Shown: positions 41,763-50,020, numbered from the stretch's first letter. The stretch: DNA of 64,000 nucleotides from Prochlorococcus sp. AG-402-K14 (GCA_003216815.1 QCIG01000001.1:1-64000); one strand, 5' to 3'. Numbers and translations: made by a program. The notes: generated by a model from the sequence alone, not told the origin.

Positions 41763-41803
41763 AAACTATTATTCAGCTAGTTATTTACAGAGAAAGTAAG
41801 CAT

Positions 41804-41832
41804 AAAAAAAAGGGGAGTTTATTCCCCTTTTT
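41804..41832 (-). terminator. Terminator of the DUF4278 gene
   Basis: AAAAGGGGA/TCCCCTTTT is followed on the minus strand by a long T run, 15 bases past the stop at 41847. Confidence 0.78.
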
Positions 41833-41846
41833 AGATCTCCTTTAAA

Positions 41847-42017
41847 TTACTTTTGGTATGTATTACCTCTGTAAGTTAAAGATGCTTGCATTTGCTTTTT
41901 AGCTTCTGCTTGCCTAGATGTGTAGACATTACTTCTGTAACTAAGTTCTACAACTTTTTTCGGAGCAACTTCTTTATGTTGAAGATACTCTTTACCTCTG
42001 TAAGTAAGAACAGTCAT
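41847..42017 (-). CDS. DUF4278 protein, copy A
   Basis: From ATG 42017 the 56-residue frame reads MTVLTYRGKEYLQHKE, then VELSYRSNVYTSRQA and LTYRGNTYQK. The Y-R-G/S-x-x-Y repeats are the DUF4278 signature. The paralog at 59245-59418 keeps the same order. A conserved RNA leader precedes both. Function unknown; small stress-responsive proteins in picocyanobacteria. Confidence 0.75.
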   Translation of the reverse strand: MTVLTYRGKEYLQHKEVAPKKVVELSYRSNVYTSRQAEAKKQMQASLTYRGNTYQK

Positions 42018-42033
42018 AGTTCTTTAACTAGTG

Positions 42034-42084
42034 CTCAAGACCCCGTTCCATGTCTCGAGTCTTACTGCAGCTTGAAATTAGCTG
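42034..42084 (-). promoter_or_regulatory. Conserved RNA leader of DUF4278 gene, copy A
   Basis: On the minus strand: hairpin CAGCT/AGCTG (42084-42068), then CTCGAGA/TCTTGAG enclosing the loop CATGGAACGGGG (42059-42034), 17 bases before the start. The order and loop match the leader at 59438-59491, where the stems have different bases but still pair. Confidence 0.55.
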
Positions 42085-42656
42085 AACGTGTAACAAAAAT
42101 AACAGAAATCAACTTTAAACGATGTTCCTGGTGATACATAAAACAGTGAATTATGTAGTGTTAACCGAAATAGTTGCATTTCTTACTAAAAAGTACACAT
42201 AAATTAGGAAGAAAGTTAATTATTTATACTCTTCTTATTTAAACTTAAACCAACCTTCCTCCTTAATCACTCTTATTAGACACTAGTCGTAAAAAAAGAA
42301 AGGGTCCGAAAATGGAAAAAATTATCAATGTAATTAACGACTTAATTCCAGATGAAGCATTATTTTGAAAAATCGAATCAAATGCTTTGACAACATCTCA
42401 AGAAGGTAAACCATTTAATAACCACACAAAAGCCTCGTTATTTAGTACCCAGTTTCTAAAAACTACTATCACTATTAAATTAATCCAAAAAAGAATGAAC
42501 AAACGTAATTTTGTATCGTTTATCCCCATAAATCTATTGCAATTTAATTTTTGTTAAGTAACACCAGTCACAAAGATCCTAACAATTATGCGGCTATAGG
42601 AAGTTAGTTTAGAGTCAAAAGAATATAAATGAAGTCATCAGTCTTACGTATGATTT
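42085..42656. other. Mostly empty stretch with a broken frame
   Basis: A frame from ATG 42312 reads MEKIINVINDLIPDEALF, meets TGA at 42366, and continues in the same frame to 42557 with a basic hydrophobic C-terminus. It may be a decayed small gene. Nothing else is recognised here. Confidence 0.3.
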
Positions 42657-42914
42657 TCAATCCGCTTTAAAAGGCCTACCACCTTTACTTAAATAATCCA
42701 TATATTTATCAGACTCTCTTAGGTAATAATTCCTGCTTTGACTGATATATCTAGCTTCAATTAAGAGGTCCGTAACTTCAGGCCAAAAAGATTCAGGAAC
42801 CAATTCAAGAGGGTTAATTGCGTTTGGATTCCAATTTAACTCAGTCAAAAACTGAAACCAAATCGACTTGCACTTAATGAAATCAGATAAACAATCTGAA
42901 TTAAAATTATTCAT
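42657..42914 (-). CDS. Small protein after purT
   Basis: The 85-residue protein is helical (DFIKCKSIWFQFLTEL, FWPEVTDLLIEARYISQSR) and ends GGRPFKAD. Its start overlaps the end of purT by eight bases, so it is the second gene of that operon. Function unknown. Confidence 0.62.
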   Translation of the reverse strand: MNNFNSDCLSDFIKCKSIWFQFLTELNWNPNAINPLELVPESFWPEVTDLLIEARYISQSRNYYLRESDKYMDYLSKGGRPFKAD

Positions 42915-44076
42915 TCATGAATTGGACAAATTGAGCTGCTTTATCAGCTTTAATTCTTGCATCATCAATTGTTTCAGCCTTTGCTACAGCTACTCCCATT
43001 CGACGACCTTCAGTTGAGCTCGGCTTACCAAATATAAATATATTTGTATTAGATTGACTTAAAGCATCTTCAAGTCCCGAATAACTTATATTTGATGTTG
43101 CCCGGGAAGCCAAAATCACTCGACTTGCAGAAGCCGCATGACAAACTATTTCTGGGATTGGGATACCTAAAACAGCTCTAAGGTGTAATTCAAACTCATT
43201 TAAATTTTGACTAATCAAAGTTACTAAGCCTGTGTCATGTGGTCTTGGCGACAGCTCTGAAAAAATCACCTCCTCACCCTTAATAAAAAATTCAACTCCA
43301 AACAAACCAACGCCACCAAGATTATTAGTGACACTTATGGCAATCTTTTGAGCCTTATCTAAGACACTTTTAGTTAATTCAGCTGGTTGCCAACTACATT
43401 GATAATCTCCATTCTTTTGCTCGTGTCCTATGGGAGCACAAAATAATGTTTTACCATTAAATTGTCTAATAGTTAATAAAGTAATTTCTAAATCAAAATC
43501 AATAAACTCCTCTAATATAATTTTATTTGATTTACCTCTTGACTTTTCAATAGCCAAATTCCAAGCCTGGGCTAATTCATTTTTATTATTAACTAAGCTT
43601 TGTCCTTTACCTGAAGAACTCATAACTGGCTTAATCAATAAAGGATAACCAATCGCCTCAGCATGCAAATCAAGCTCGGATTGATTCATTGCATAACTAA
43701 ATTTTGCCGTTCTTATATTTAATTCGTTAGAAGCTAAATCTCTTATTTTATCTCTATTCATTGTAACTGCAGTAGCTCTTGCATTGGGTATTACTGTTAT
43801 CTTTTGTTCGATTTCCTTTAATACATCTACTGCTAGGGCCTCAATTTCAGGGATAATAATATCAGGATTACACTTATAAATCACTTCTTTTAGTTCATTA
43901 TCGTTATTCATATTTAATACTTCAAATTGATCAGCTATCTGCATCGCTGGTGCATTAATATATCTATCACATGCAATAACATAACAACCTAATCTTTTTG
44001 CTGCTATTGCAACTTCCTTTCCTAATTCTCCACTACCTAAAAGCATTATTTTCTTTGGGAAAACATTCATATTCAT
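42907..44076 (-). CDS. purT: Formate-dependent phosphoribosylglycinamide formyltransferase PurT
   Basis: The ATP-grasp enzyme (389 residues from ATG 44076, close to the family's usual length) makes formyl-GAR in purine synthesis from GAR, formate and ATP, independently of folate. Visible features: the N-terminal LLGSGELGKEVAIAAKRLG, the ATP-binding PLLIKPVMSSSGKGQS, FSELSPRPHDTG and the C-terminal GRRMGVAVA. The open frame extends ten codons further, but MNMNVFPKKIMLLGSG is the natural start. It is followed by an overlapping small gene. Confidence 0.95.
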   Translation of the reverse strand: MNMNVFPKKIMLLGSGELGKEVAIAAKRLGCYVIACDRYINAPAMQIADQFEVLNMNNDNELKEVIYKCNPDIIIPEIEALAVDVLKEIEQKITVIPNARATAVTMNRDKIRDLASNELNIRTAKFSYAMNQSELDLHAEAIGYPLLIKPVMSSSGKGQSLVNNKNELAQAWNLAIEKSRGKSNKIILEEFIDFDLEITLLTIRQFNGKTLFCAPIGHEQKNGDYQCSWQPAELTKSVLDKAQKIAISVTNNLGGVGLFGVEFFIKGEEVIFSELSPRPHDTGLVTLISQNLNEFELHLRAVLGIPIPEIVCHAASASRVILASRATSNISYSGLEDALSQSNTNIFIFGKPSSTEGRRMGVAVAKAETIDDARIKADKAAQFVQFMNE

Positions 44077-44312
44077 ACTTATCAACCAATAACATATATT
44101 AAGCATAATACCTCTTAAACAGAATCAATTATTAGAAAAAGAAGTAGAAGTTAACAAGCATTGCAATAAACGTAAGAAAGAATTAAAAATAAATAATTAA
44201 CGGAATCAACGAGGGGAGAGAAGAAATATTCTCAGTACATTAGAAAGTGTATGATTTAAGGATAAAAATAAATTGATCAATCAAAAGTTTATTTTCTACT
44301 AAATAAGATGGA

Positions 44313-44486
44313 GAAATCATATTTCCAGCCCCACAAGTAGTTTTCGGATTACTACTCTTCAGTGTTGCAATAGTTTTGATTTTTGAAATTAGATTCAGCC
44401 CTTTTGGCAACAATGAAGACGAACTTCATAACAAACCTAACAAAATTATTCCTTTATATGACATCGTTTCAACCATTATTCGCTAA
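44313..44486 (+). CDS. TM protein frame without a normal start
   Basis: The frame reads IFPAPQVVFGLLLFSVAIVL and IRFSPFGNNEDELHN, clearly membrane-like, and ends IVSTIIR. No ATG, GTG or TTG lies in frame after the preceding stop; the nearby ATG (44308) is in another frame and would join after a one-base shift. Either a frameshift or a non-canonical start (ATC/ATA) must apply. Confidence 0.4.
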   Translation, partial: EIIFPAPQVVFGLLLFSVAIVLIFEIRFSPFGNNEDELHNKPNKIIPLYDIVSTIIR

Positions 44487-44913
44487 CTATTTTAGGACTA
44501 ACAACTGAATACCTGATCCAAACGATAAAGAAAGACCACAAAAATAATCCCGCAGCGTAATTCGCAAGGGTGCCAACTTTTCACCAATACAAAAAAGATA
44601 GGTCCAAAAAGGAAGGCATCTTAAAAACTTTCCAATTGATATCGACAATTTTGTGGCAATAAGAAGGATTCTAAAATTCAGGTATTATTTTGATCTTTTA
44701 ATAAAATCTTCACAGAGATCAAGGAAAACGCGCTGTAAAAGCAATCATTAATCCAATCTCATTGATTGCATTCAATAATGTCTTGGATTAGGAATTCAAA
44801 AACTAAATCTAACTTTTTACTTTAGTCATATAAATAGATGATTGGCTATAAAAGCTCTTTACGAATGAAGAAAAATTAGTTAAAAGGGAGAAATAACTTC
44901 GACTTATTTAAAA
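44487..44913. other. Intergenic stretch, nothing recognised
   Basis: No usable frame or hairpin is seen. The promoter for 44914 is presumably at the right end. Confidence 0.42.
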
Positions 44914-45129
44914 ATGATTGCTAAGAAAAAGATTAAAGACTTCAAAGATTTGGATCAGTTCCCAGATTTAAAAGAAGCTCTTGTACCAGCTATTAAAACA
45001 TTACCATCAGGATCAATGAATACTAAAGTAATCATTACTGAAGGCGAAATTGTGGAGAGAGTGTATAAGACACCAAAAGGTGAAATTATATCTCTTTTCA
45101 CAAATGAAGTTTCGAAAGTAGCCGCCTAA
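44914..45129 (+). CDS. LPxGS/PDG-family small protein
   Basis: The 71-residue protein has LDQFPDLKEALVPAIKT, then LPSGSMNTKVIITEGEIVER and VYKTPKGEIISLF. It is the closest relative of 40850-41119. Function unknown. It may lead a loose operon with 45209. Confidence 0.64.
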   Translation: MIAKKKIKDFKDLDQFPDLKEALVPAIKTLPSGSMNTKVIITEGEIVERVYKTPKGEIISLFTNEVSKVAA

Positions 45130-45208
45130 ATACTCTATTTAAACTCAATGTTTTTTGTATTTCTTTAGTAGGAAGAGTTTTTTCTTATTGTCAGCACAAC
45201 AATAAAAG

Positions 45209-45400
45209 ATGGTCAAGGAGCTAAAAGATTATGTACAAGTTCGCTCATTAGCCTTTAATAAAAAAAATCGGCCATTCAGGAATATGACAAGAAAAGAGTT
45301 CATGAATAAATTTTTTGATTTATGTAAGGACGCTCAAGAGGAAATTCCACCAAATGTGATCGCAGAAATTTCAAGAGATTATGCAGATAGGTTGGATTAG
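45209..45400 (+). CDS. Small soluble helical protein
   Basis: The 63-residue protein reads RPFRNMTRKEFMNKFFDLCK and ends ISRDYADRLD. Its stop abuts the next ATG (TAGATG), so it heads a three-gene chain 45209-45751. Function unknown. Confidence 0.62.
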   Translation: MVKELKDYVQVRSLAFNKKNRPFRNMTRKEFMNKFFDLCKDAQEEIPPNVIAEISRDYADRLD

Positions 45401-45643
45401 ATGAAAAAACTCTTTGCTTTTGTTCTTGGTCTTCTTTTGCTTTTCTTCCCTCTTACGGTTCAAGCGAAAGATGTTGAGCCAATGCCCCAAGAGAAAATAG
45501 CTGAAGAACCTTCAATTGATCAAATATCGGAAGAGGCATTAAATTATTTACTGGGTGAGGACATTTATCAAGGCACTCTTAGTTGGCAAGGCAACAAAAT
45601 TTCTACCAAATTTAATTACGACATGAAAAAGAAAAAAAGATAG
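45401..45643 (+). CDS. Small secreted protein
   Basis: The 80-residue protein begins with a clear signal peptide (KLFAFVLGLLLLFFPLTVQA, cleavage after QAK or QA), then an acidic part (EKIAEEPSIDQISEEALNYL) and a basic end (YDMKKKKR). It abuts both neighbours. The acidic export plan recalls the FPF family but no FPF block is present. Confidence 0.6.
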   Translation: MKKLFAFVLGLLLLFFPLTVQAKDVEPMPQEKIAEEPSIDQISEEALNYLLGEDIYQGTLSWQGNKISTKFNYDMKKKKR

Positions 45644-45751
45644 ATGGCTATATTCGCAGTTTTAGATCTCATAGGATTTACCCTGTCTTGGTACTTTCGA
45701 AGCTGGGGAGTTTTCAATCACTTCCTTGGATATGGTGTGATTTTTGTTTAA
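45644..45751 (+). CDS. 35-residue membrane microprotein
   Basis: The ATG follows the preceding stop (TAGATG). The frame has hydrophobic and aromatic residues (LDLIGFTLSWYFRSWG). Last of the chain beginning at 45209. Confidence 0.48.
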   Translation: MAIFAVLDLIGFTLSWYFRSWGVFNHFLGYGVIFV

Positions 45752-46160
45752 TTACCTTTAGGAATGAAATTTGTCTCGGTGGCTGGGTTAAACCACTAGT
45801 AGTTTTTTTTATTTATCTATCTGTCTTTTTGATTGTTTATTTCTTTATTTATCTAAGGAAGCATTAAGCCATAAACTACCGATTAACAGTTGTAGGGCTG
45901 ACGTTATAAATAGAGCCGATTCTTTTCAATCTCCAGCCATAACTTATATACCTGCTAATTCTTATTCTTTAAGTCTCTAGCGCCCAGATAAACAGCATTA
46001 CAGTAAAAAACAGTGCGACACAAAGACAAACCATTCCAAATGCTTAAAGATGTGACTAGTTTGAAAAATGCTTTTGTCAGAAGAGTCTAAAAAGAGATCA
46101 ATCCATATAGAAACTCTATAAAGGATATGTAACGCTGTTAATGATTGTCACCACCTTCTC
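45752..46160. other. Stretch with one start-less membrane-like frame
   Basis: A frame to 45865 reads GGWVKPLVVFFIYLSVFLIV without a clear start codon. The rest shows nothing I recognise. Confidence 0.3.
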
Positions 46161-46424
46161 ATGAATACCCTAATCGTTTCCACTTTTAGCTGCAGTTTTG
46201 ATTCTTTTAAAAAAGACGTTACTGAATTATTTCTGGAAGATATGTGCAAGGAATTTGTAACAGCTTACGAGTTTACGAAAGTTGACGAGCATAAATCTCA
46301 TTTACTTATGAATGTCACCGACATGGAAAAGTTGGGAGCTGCTATGGCTGATCCAGTTGCGACGGAATGGGATAAAAAGAATAACTGCAATGACACCGTT
46401 TATAAAATTGAGCTCGTCAAATAA
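46161..46424 (+). CDS. Small protein, possibly DUF3764-like
   Basis: The 87-residue protein reads VSTFSCSFDSFKKDVTELF, then HKSHLLMNVTDMEKLGAAM and VYKIELVK, resembling the ferredoxin-like plan of 23549-23860, though the match is weak. Function unknown. Confidence 0.55.
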   Translation: MNTLIVSTFSCSFDSFKKDVTELFLEDMCKEFVTAYEFTKVDEHKSHLLMNVTDMEKLGAAMADPVATEWDKKNNCNDTVYKIELVK

Positions 46425-46503
46425 TCACATGTGAGTGCAAAAGTGGAGCGAATCAACTTCGAACATTTGTAGCAATGTAATGGTTTGATGTAGTCATATG
46501 TAC

Positions 46504-46546
46504 AAAAAAAAACACTTCCCTAATGACAGGGAAGAGACTTTTTTTT
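46504..46546. terminator. Bidirectional terminator
   Basis: CTTCCCT/AGGGAAG with an A run before and a T run after. It can end both 46161-46424 and the hli operon. Confidence 0.75.
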
Positions 46547-46563
46547 GATTTTAAAAATCAGAA

Positions 46564-46689
46564 TTAAACAATTCCTGGAATAATCCAGCCTGTTATTCCG
46601 TAGTTAATGACTGCAGCAAAGAAGCCCATCATAGCTAGACGACCGTTCATTTGCTCTGCTGTTTTCCAGTAGCTAAATTCTTTGTTCAT
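46564..46689 (-). CDS. hli: Hli protein, 41 residues
   Basis: Started at ATG 46689, it reads FSYWKTAEQMNGRLAMMGFF, the Hli signature with Glu, Asn and Arg ligands, then one helix ending GWIIPGIV. It overlaps the stop of the preceding hli by one base (TAATG). Last gene of a four-gene operon. Confidence 0.92.
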   Translation of the reverse strand: MNKEFSYWKTAEQMNGRLAMMGFFAAVINYGITGWIIPGIV

Positions 46690-46835
46690 TACACAAAACC
46701 TGGAATGATTTGACCGGTTGTGGCATAAGCACCAACAAGAGCAATGCAACCAAATAATGCTGCATAGCCATTAAGTCTTTCAGCTGTTACCTTTTCTGGA
46801 TCAATGTTTCTGCTGTTGTTGTTTTGAGTAATCAT
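46689..46835 (-). CDS. hli: Hli-like protein, 48 residues (altered pigment site)
   Basis: The frame from ATG 46835 reads EKVTAERLNGYAALFGCIA, where the usual NGR-x-AM is NGY-x-AL, then GAYATTGQIIPGFV. Loss of the Arg may change chlorophyll binding. Coupled on both sides by TAATG. Confidence 0.85.
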   Translation of the reverse strand: MITQNNNSRNIDPEKVTAERLNGYAALFGCIALVGAYATTGQIIPGFV

Positions 46836-46954
46836 TAAACGATACCTGGGATAAGTTGACCGGTTGTTAGGTAGATACCTGTTAGTAGAACGAATGCCAT
46901 CATGGCTGGTCTGCCGATGCTTCTTTCTAGGATTGTTTTGTTAGATGGTTGCAT
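46835..46954 (-). CDS. hli: Hli-like protein, 39 residues
   Basis: From ATG 46954 the frame reads ILERSIGRPAMMAFVLLTG and ends TGQLIPGIV. It keeps E, GR and AM but the Asn is Ile-Gly here (SIGRPAM). Its stop overlaps the next ATG. Confidence 0.85.
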   Translation of the reverse strand: MQPSNKTILERSIGRPAMMAFVLLTGIYLTTGQLIPGIV

Positions 46955-46966
46955 GAATAAATTGTT

Positions 46967-47173
46967 TTAAAAGATTCCAGGAATGATTTGACCTGATGTG
47001 AAGTATGAAACCAAAAGGCTGACCATGCCGATCATTGCCCAACGGCCATTGGTCTTTTCTGCTTCTTCTGGGTAGCTGGTGTAATCCTCTACAAGCTGAG
47101 GCTGCGTTTCACGGCCAAAGATGTTTTGCTTGCCGTACTCAGTGATTACCTGAGATGAAGAAGAAGTCGTCAT
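46967..47173 (-). CDS. hli: Hli protein, 68 residues, first of operon
   Basis: The N-terminal part has ITEYGKQNIFGRETQPQLVE, shared with 3724-4020. The core is EEAEKTNGRWAMIGM and the end SGQIIPGIF. It leads the four-gene hli operon (47173 to 46564). The motif AATGTAAAG lies 26 bases upstream. Confidence 0.94.
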   Translation of the reverse strand: MTTSSSSQVITEYGKQNIFGRETQPQLVEDYTSYPEEAEKTNGRWAMIGMVSLLVSYFTSGQIIPGIF

Positions 47174-47198
47174 TACTGGAATTAGGTTGATGTGTATA

Positions 47199-47207
47199 AA
47201 TGTAAAG
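47199..47207 (-). promoter_or_regulatory. CTTTACATT motif before the hli operon
   Basis: The nonamer is identical to the repeated element at 4163-4192 before the other hli operon, at nearly the same distance to the start codon. It could be a -35-like or activator site. Confidence 0.38.
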
Positions 47208-47306
47208 TATGAATTTTCTAAACGAGAGATACGGTCCGGTACGGCTTACTCACTTTATGAAGCTCTTAAGGTCGAGTTTCAACAAAAAATTCCACTAAAA
47301 ATCGAA

Positions 47307-47507
47307 TTAGTGGATTAAGTATAAAATTGCTAAATCCTGGTTGGATTCTGCGACTTTTCTTCTTAAAAAAATTAATGCCTCATCATTCATATCTGACTCG
47401 GCAATCATTTTTTCGGCTTCATTGATACCATGCTTAAGATTTTTTATTTTTAATTGAAGAATTTCCCTATCTTTTCTGCACTGTGCCAGTGTGAAGTCAT
47501 TAATCAT
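47307..47507 (-). CDS. Coiled-coil small protein
   Basis: The 66-residue protein reads QCRKDREILQLKIKNLKHGI then EAEKMIAESDMNDEALIFL, an extended helix with heptads. It lies beyond the amidotransferase gene. Function unknown. Confidence 0.58.
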   Translation of the reverse strand: MINDFTLAQCRKDREILQLKIKNLKHGINEAEKMIAESDMNDEALIFLRRKVAESNQDLAILYLIH

Positions 47508-47540
47508 TTTAGTATATTTTAAGCAGCTAATAAACTTCTA

Positions 47541-48272
47541 TTAGCTTAATAGATCAAATAAAATGTTTAAAAATTCTATTCTAGATACTAGTGTTTTATG
47601 ACCAAATTCTTTTTGTTGTTGTTTTAAAATGGATTGACCGTCTGCCCCTAATGCTGAAGAAATAAATTTTTGATCTTCTGAAATCCACGTATTAACCATC
47701 TCATCATCTACCTCAACGTGAAATTGCAACCCATAAGCTAAAGACCCAATACTAAATAATTGCTCCTTACATCTACAACTACTAGCAATCAGCTCTGCAG
47801 TATTAGGCAATAAGATTCTGTCTCCATGCCAATGCAAAACGGGAAAAGGATTACCTAAAAGTGTTGTCAGTTTACAGTGATTTTCTAATAATTGAGGAAA
47901 AATATGGTCCCACCCAATTTCAGCTAATGGTTGATCAGATTCCTCCTCTTGAAGTATTTCAACATCACCACCAGCGGCATAGGCTAAAAGCTGAGCTCCC
48001 AAACATACTCCTATTAATCCTATGCCTTGATTTAAGGCTTCTTTTATTAGACCAACTTCCTCAATAAGCCATGGATAAGTTAAAGTTCCTATGTCTCTTA
48101 TACCCATAGGTCCACCCAACACCAAAAGTAAATCTCCATTACTAAGTTCTGGAAGAGAGTCACCTAGATCTAAACGAAAAGTACAAACACTAAATCCTCT
48201 TTGTTCAGCAAGATTGACATACAATCCAGGGCGCTCTCGTTCTAAATGCTGGAGAACAAGTAAACGTCTCAT
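47541..48272 (-). CDS. Class I glutamine amidotransferase
   Basis: The 243-residue protein has the catalytic GVCLGAQ (Cys90), the oxyanion-side LVLGGPMGIRD, and LQFHVEVDDE (His and Glu of the triad). It resembles the stand-alone GATase domains related to GMP synthase that remove ammonia from glutamine or gamma-glutamyl compounds. The substrate is not known. The gene upstream (48280) ends eight bases before its start. Confidence 0.85.
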   Translation of the reverse strand: MRRLLVLQHLERERPGLYVNLAEQRGFSVCTFRLDLGDSLPELSNGDLLLVLGGPMGIRDIGTLTYPWLIEEVGLIKEALNQGIGLIGVCLGAQLLAYAAGGDVEILQEEESDQPLAEIGWDHIFPQLLENHCKLTTLLGNPFPVLHWHGDRILLPNTAELIASSCRCKEQLFSIGSLAYGLQFHVEVDDEMVNTWISEDQKFISSALGADGQSILKQQQKEFGHKTLVSRIEFLNILFDLLS

Positions 48273-48279
48273 AAATAAA

Positions 48280-48519
48280 TTAAAAATCTACATTTTCATT
48301 TGGAGTAAAAACTGAACAATACAACTTGATGAATAGCTCTGCCTCTCTTTCATCTTTACCCTCATATTTGAGTTTTAGGTCTTTTATTGCGACTAAAGCA
48401 GTTTTCTCTTTCAACCTATATCTTGCACAAGTATCTAGAACTTTAAACATTCGGGTAGTAACTGCTTCCGAAGGAGCGCTTAGCCCCAATAAGACAGTCA
48501 CAAGTAGTAGATATTTCAT
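48280..48519 (-). CDS. Secreted two-Cys protein
   Basis: The 79-residue protein has a signal peptide (MKYLLLVTVLLGLSAPSEA) and then LDTCARYRLKEKTALVAIKD and FIKLYCSVF. The two Cys on an exported chain suggest a disulfide. It precedes the amidotransferase gene by seven bases and may be co-transcribed. Confidence 0.62.
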   Translation of the reverse strand: MKYLLLVTVLLGLSAPSEAVTTRMFKVLDTCARYRLKEKTALVAIKDLKLKYEGKDEREAELFIKLYCSVFTPNENVDF

Positions 48520-48528
48520 ATGGATAAT

Positions 48529-48663
48529 TCAATCATCTTTTTTAGATAAAGCTCTAGAACGTTGGAACCATTTATTGCTTTTATACAAAAGGAGAAAGAT
48601 AGTAGACAAAAGAAAAAAAGGAAACGCTTCTAGATAAATAAAAAAATGATCATTCAAAATCAT
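48529..48663 (-). CDS. 44-residue single-TM protein
   Basis: From ATG 48663: one helix (FPFFLLSTIFLLLY) and a basic tail (KSNKWFQRSRALSKKDD). It lies just upstream of 48280-48519. Function unknown. Confidence 0.5.
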   Translation of the reverse strand: MILNDHFFIYLEAFPFFLLSTIFLLLYKSNKWFQRSRALSKKDD

Positions 48664-48679
48664 ATTTTTTTACATTTAA

Positions 48680-48925
48680 TTAAAGTTGATTGAGTTCTTC
48701 ATCTGTTAATGAGCAAAAACCATCTGAACATCTCTCAGATTTATTTAAATGACCAACAGACTCCGATCTAACAATAATTAAATTATGTTTTGATATTTTA
48801 TAAAATTTCTCGTGAGCAGAATCACTAAACTTTTTTTCCTTCTCATACTCTAATTCGCACGGATCAATATTGTTATCAAACCACTCATCTTGTTGAAGAT
48901 AATTTGGCTTTGCATAATATTTCAT
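48680..48925 (-). CDS. Small soluble acidic protein
   Basis: The 81-residue protein reads YAKPNYLQQDEWFDNNIDPC, then IVRSESVGHLNKSERCSDGF and CSLTDEELNQL, with four Cys. Function unknown. Confidence 0.58.
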   Translation of the reverse strand: MKYYAKPNYLQQDEWFDNNIDPCELEYEKEKKFSDSAHEKFYKISKHNLIIVRSESVGHLNKSERCSDGFCSLTDEELNQL

Positions 48926-48970
48926 ATATCTAGACTAATACGACATAGGAATAAATACCACCCATTGAAG

Positions 48971-49072
48971 TCAAAGCTGGTTTGGTTGTTTTTCAGCAAG
49001 TTTGTTAAGAAATTTCTTTTTGAGTAGCTTTTTTCTCTCTTTCAAGAATTTCTTTAATTGTTGCAACTTCAT
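48971..49072 (-). CDS. Contested Lys-rich micro-ORF
   Basis: ATG 49072 opens a 33-codon frame (MKLQQLKKFLKERKKLL). A second frame without start codon across the same bases reads VATIKEILEREKKATQKEIS, which looks more natural. One of them may be the end of a frameshifted gene. Confidence 0.25.
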   Translation of the reverse strand: MKLQQLKKFLKERKKLLKKKFLNKLAEKQPNQL

Positions 49073-49101
49073 ATCAATCAATGAAAAGATTCAAGACAAG
49101 T

Positions 49102-49485
49102 TCAATCTACATCAAAGTTAATTTGATGGTTGCATTTTGGAGAACTATCATTTTCATCAAGCTTTTGAATTTTGGATATGTCTAAATCAGATATCTCCAG
49201 CCCATAAAGTTCAGCGATCTTTGACATCGCCAAACCCTCTGCACCTGTCCATGCTTCAGCTAATACCGACCAAGTTTTTTGACTAAATTCAATTCCCAGA
49301 TTTTTGTTGTTAGCTCTTTTTTTATCTAACTCCACCACTTTCTTTAGCCCCTGCGTAGACAGATGACTTTTAATTCTTAAGAAAACAACCTCCAACATTG
49401 AAAAATAAAATTTTTCCATAGCTTTGTTATATGCCCATTCAGCTTCTTTTTGCGCCTTTTTGGCGGATTCGGTTGTAATGTCCAT
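49102..49485 (-). CDS. Helical cytoplasmic protein
   Basis: The 127-residue protein starts MDITTESAKKAQKEAEWAYN and contains a long helical part, then LAEAWTGAEGLAMSKIAELY and ends HQINFDVD. No family recognised. Confidence 0.6.
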   Translation of the reverse strand: MDITTESAKKAQKEAEWAYNKAMEKFYFSMLEVVFLRIKSHLSTQGLKKVVELDKKRANNKNLGIEFSQKTWSVLAEAWTGAEGLAMSKIAELYGLEISDLDISKIQKLDENDSSPKCNHQINFDVD

Positions 49486-49675
49486 GCTTATTTACTTTTC
49501 AGGAATTCGTTTCATTTTTTATATTATAGTTTTCTAAATTAATTCTTTAAGGATGTAATTATTAATCACTCGTAATTAAATAACTTAAATAAGTGCTATG
49601 CTCAAATTTATAAAACCTTTTACAAACTATCTTTTCCATTAAATCTATTGATTTGTCGATTAGATTAAATTAAAA

Positions 49676-49960
49676 ATGTCTTTAGAACTTACAGAATTAG
49701 TCAAAGATTTTGTAGCAACAAAACTCCTCTCAAAAGTTGAACTTGATTTCTTAGAGAGTGAACTGTGGGAAACCCTCGAGCATATCGATGAAATAACTTC
49801 CTTAACCTCAGCTCCAGTCAATATTTCTAAAGAATTGGAATTAAAAGATGGTTCATCATGGCAATTATGTTGTGCAGTAGTACTTGATGCTGCCAGACCC
49901 CAGAAAAACTCTCGAACAAAAAAACTTAAAAAATTAATAGAAAAATTTTCTCTCCAATAG
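49676..49960 (+). CDS. GSSWI-family small protein, copy 4
   Basis: The 94-residue protein has VKDFVATKLLSKVELDFLES, then ELELKDGSSWQLCCAVV and LDAARPQK. GSSW and the V/ILD-x-x-x-P pattern are kept, while the I-C element is altered to NISKE. It belongs with 14171, 17512 and 26405. Confidence 0.62.
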   Translation: MSLELTELVKDFVATKLLSKVELDFLESELWETLEHIDEITSLTSAPVNISKELELKDGSSWQLCCAVVLDAARPQKNSRTKKLKKLIEKFSLQ

Positions 49961-50020
49961 TTATCCTTCTCTAGGATTAGAATATTATAAATTTTAAATG
50001 TTTCGACAGAGATTAGAATC

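Noticed and set aside
41886-42134. 82-residue plus-strand ORF over DUF4278 and its leader
   Set aside because: It is antisense to the DUF4278 gene and its structured leader and shows no family resemblance.
39190-49072. Repeat GTTGCAACTTCATAT at about 39194 and 49061
   Set aside because: A 15-base match with no extension on either side is expected by chance in AT-rich DNA of this length.
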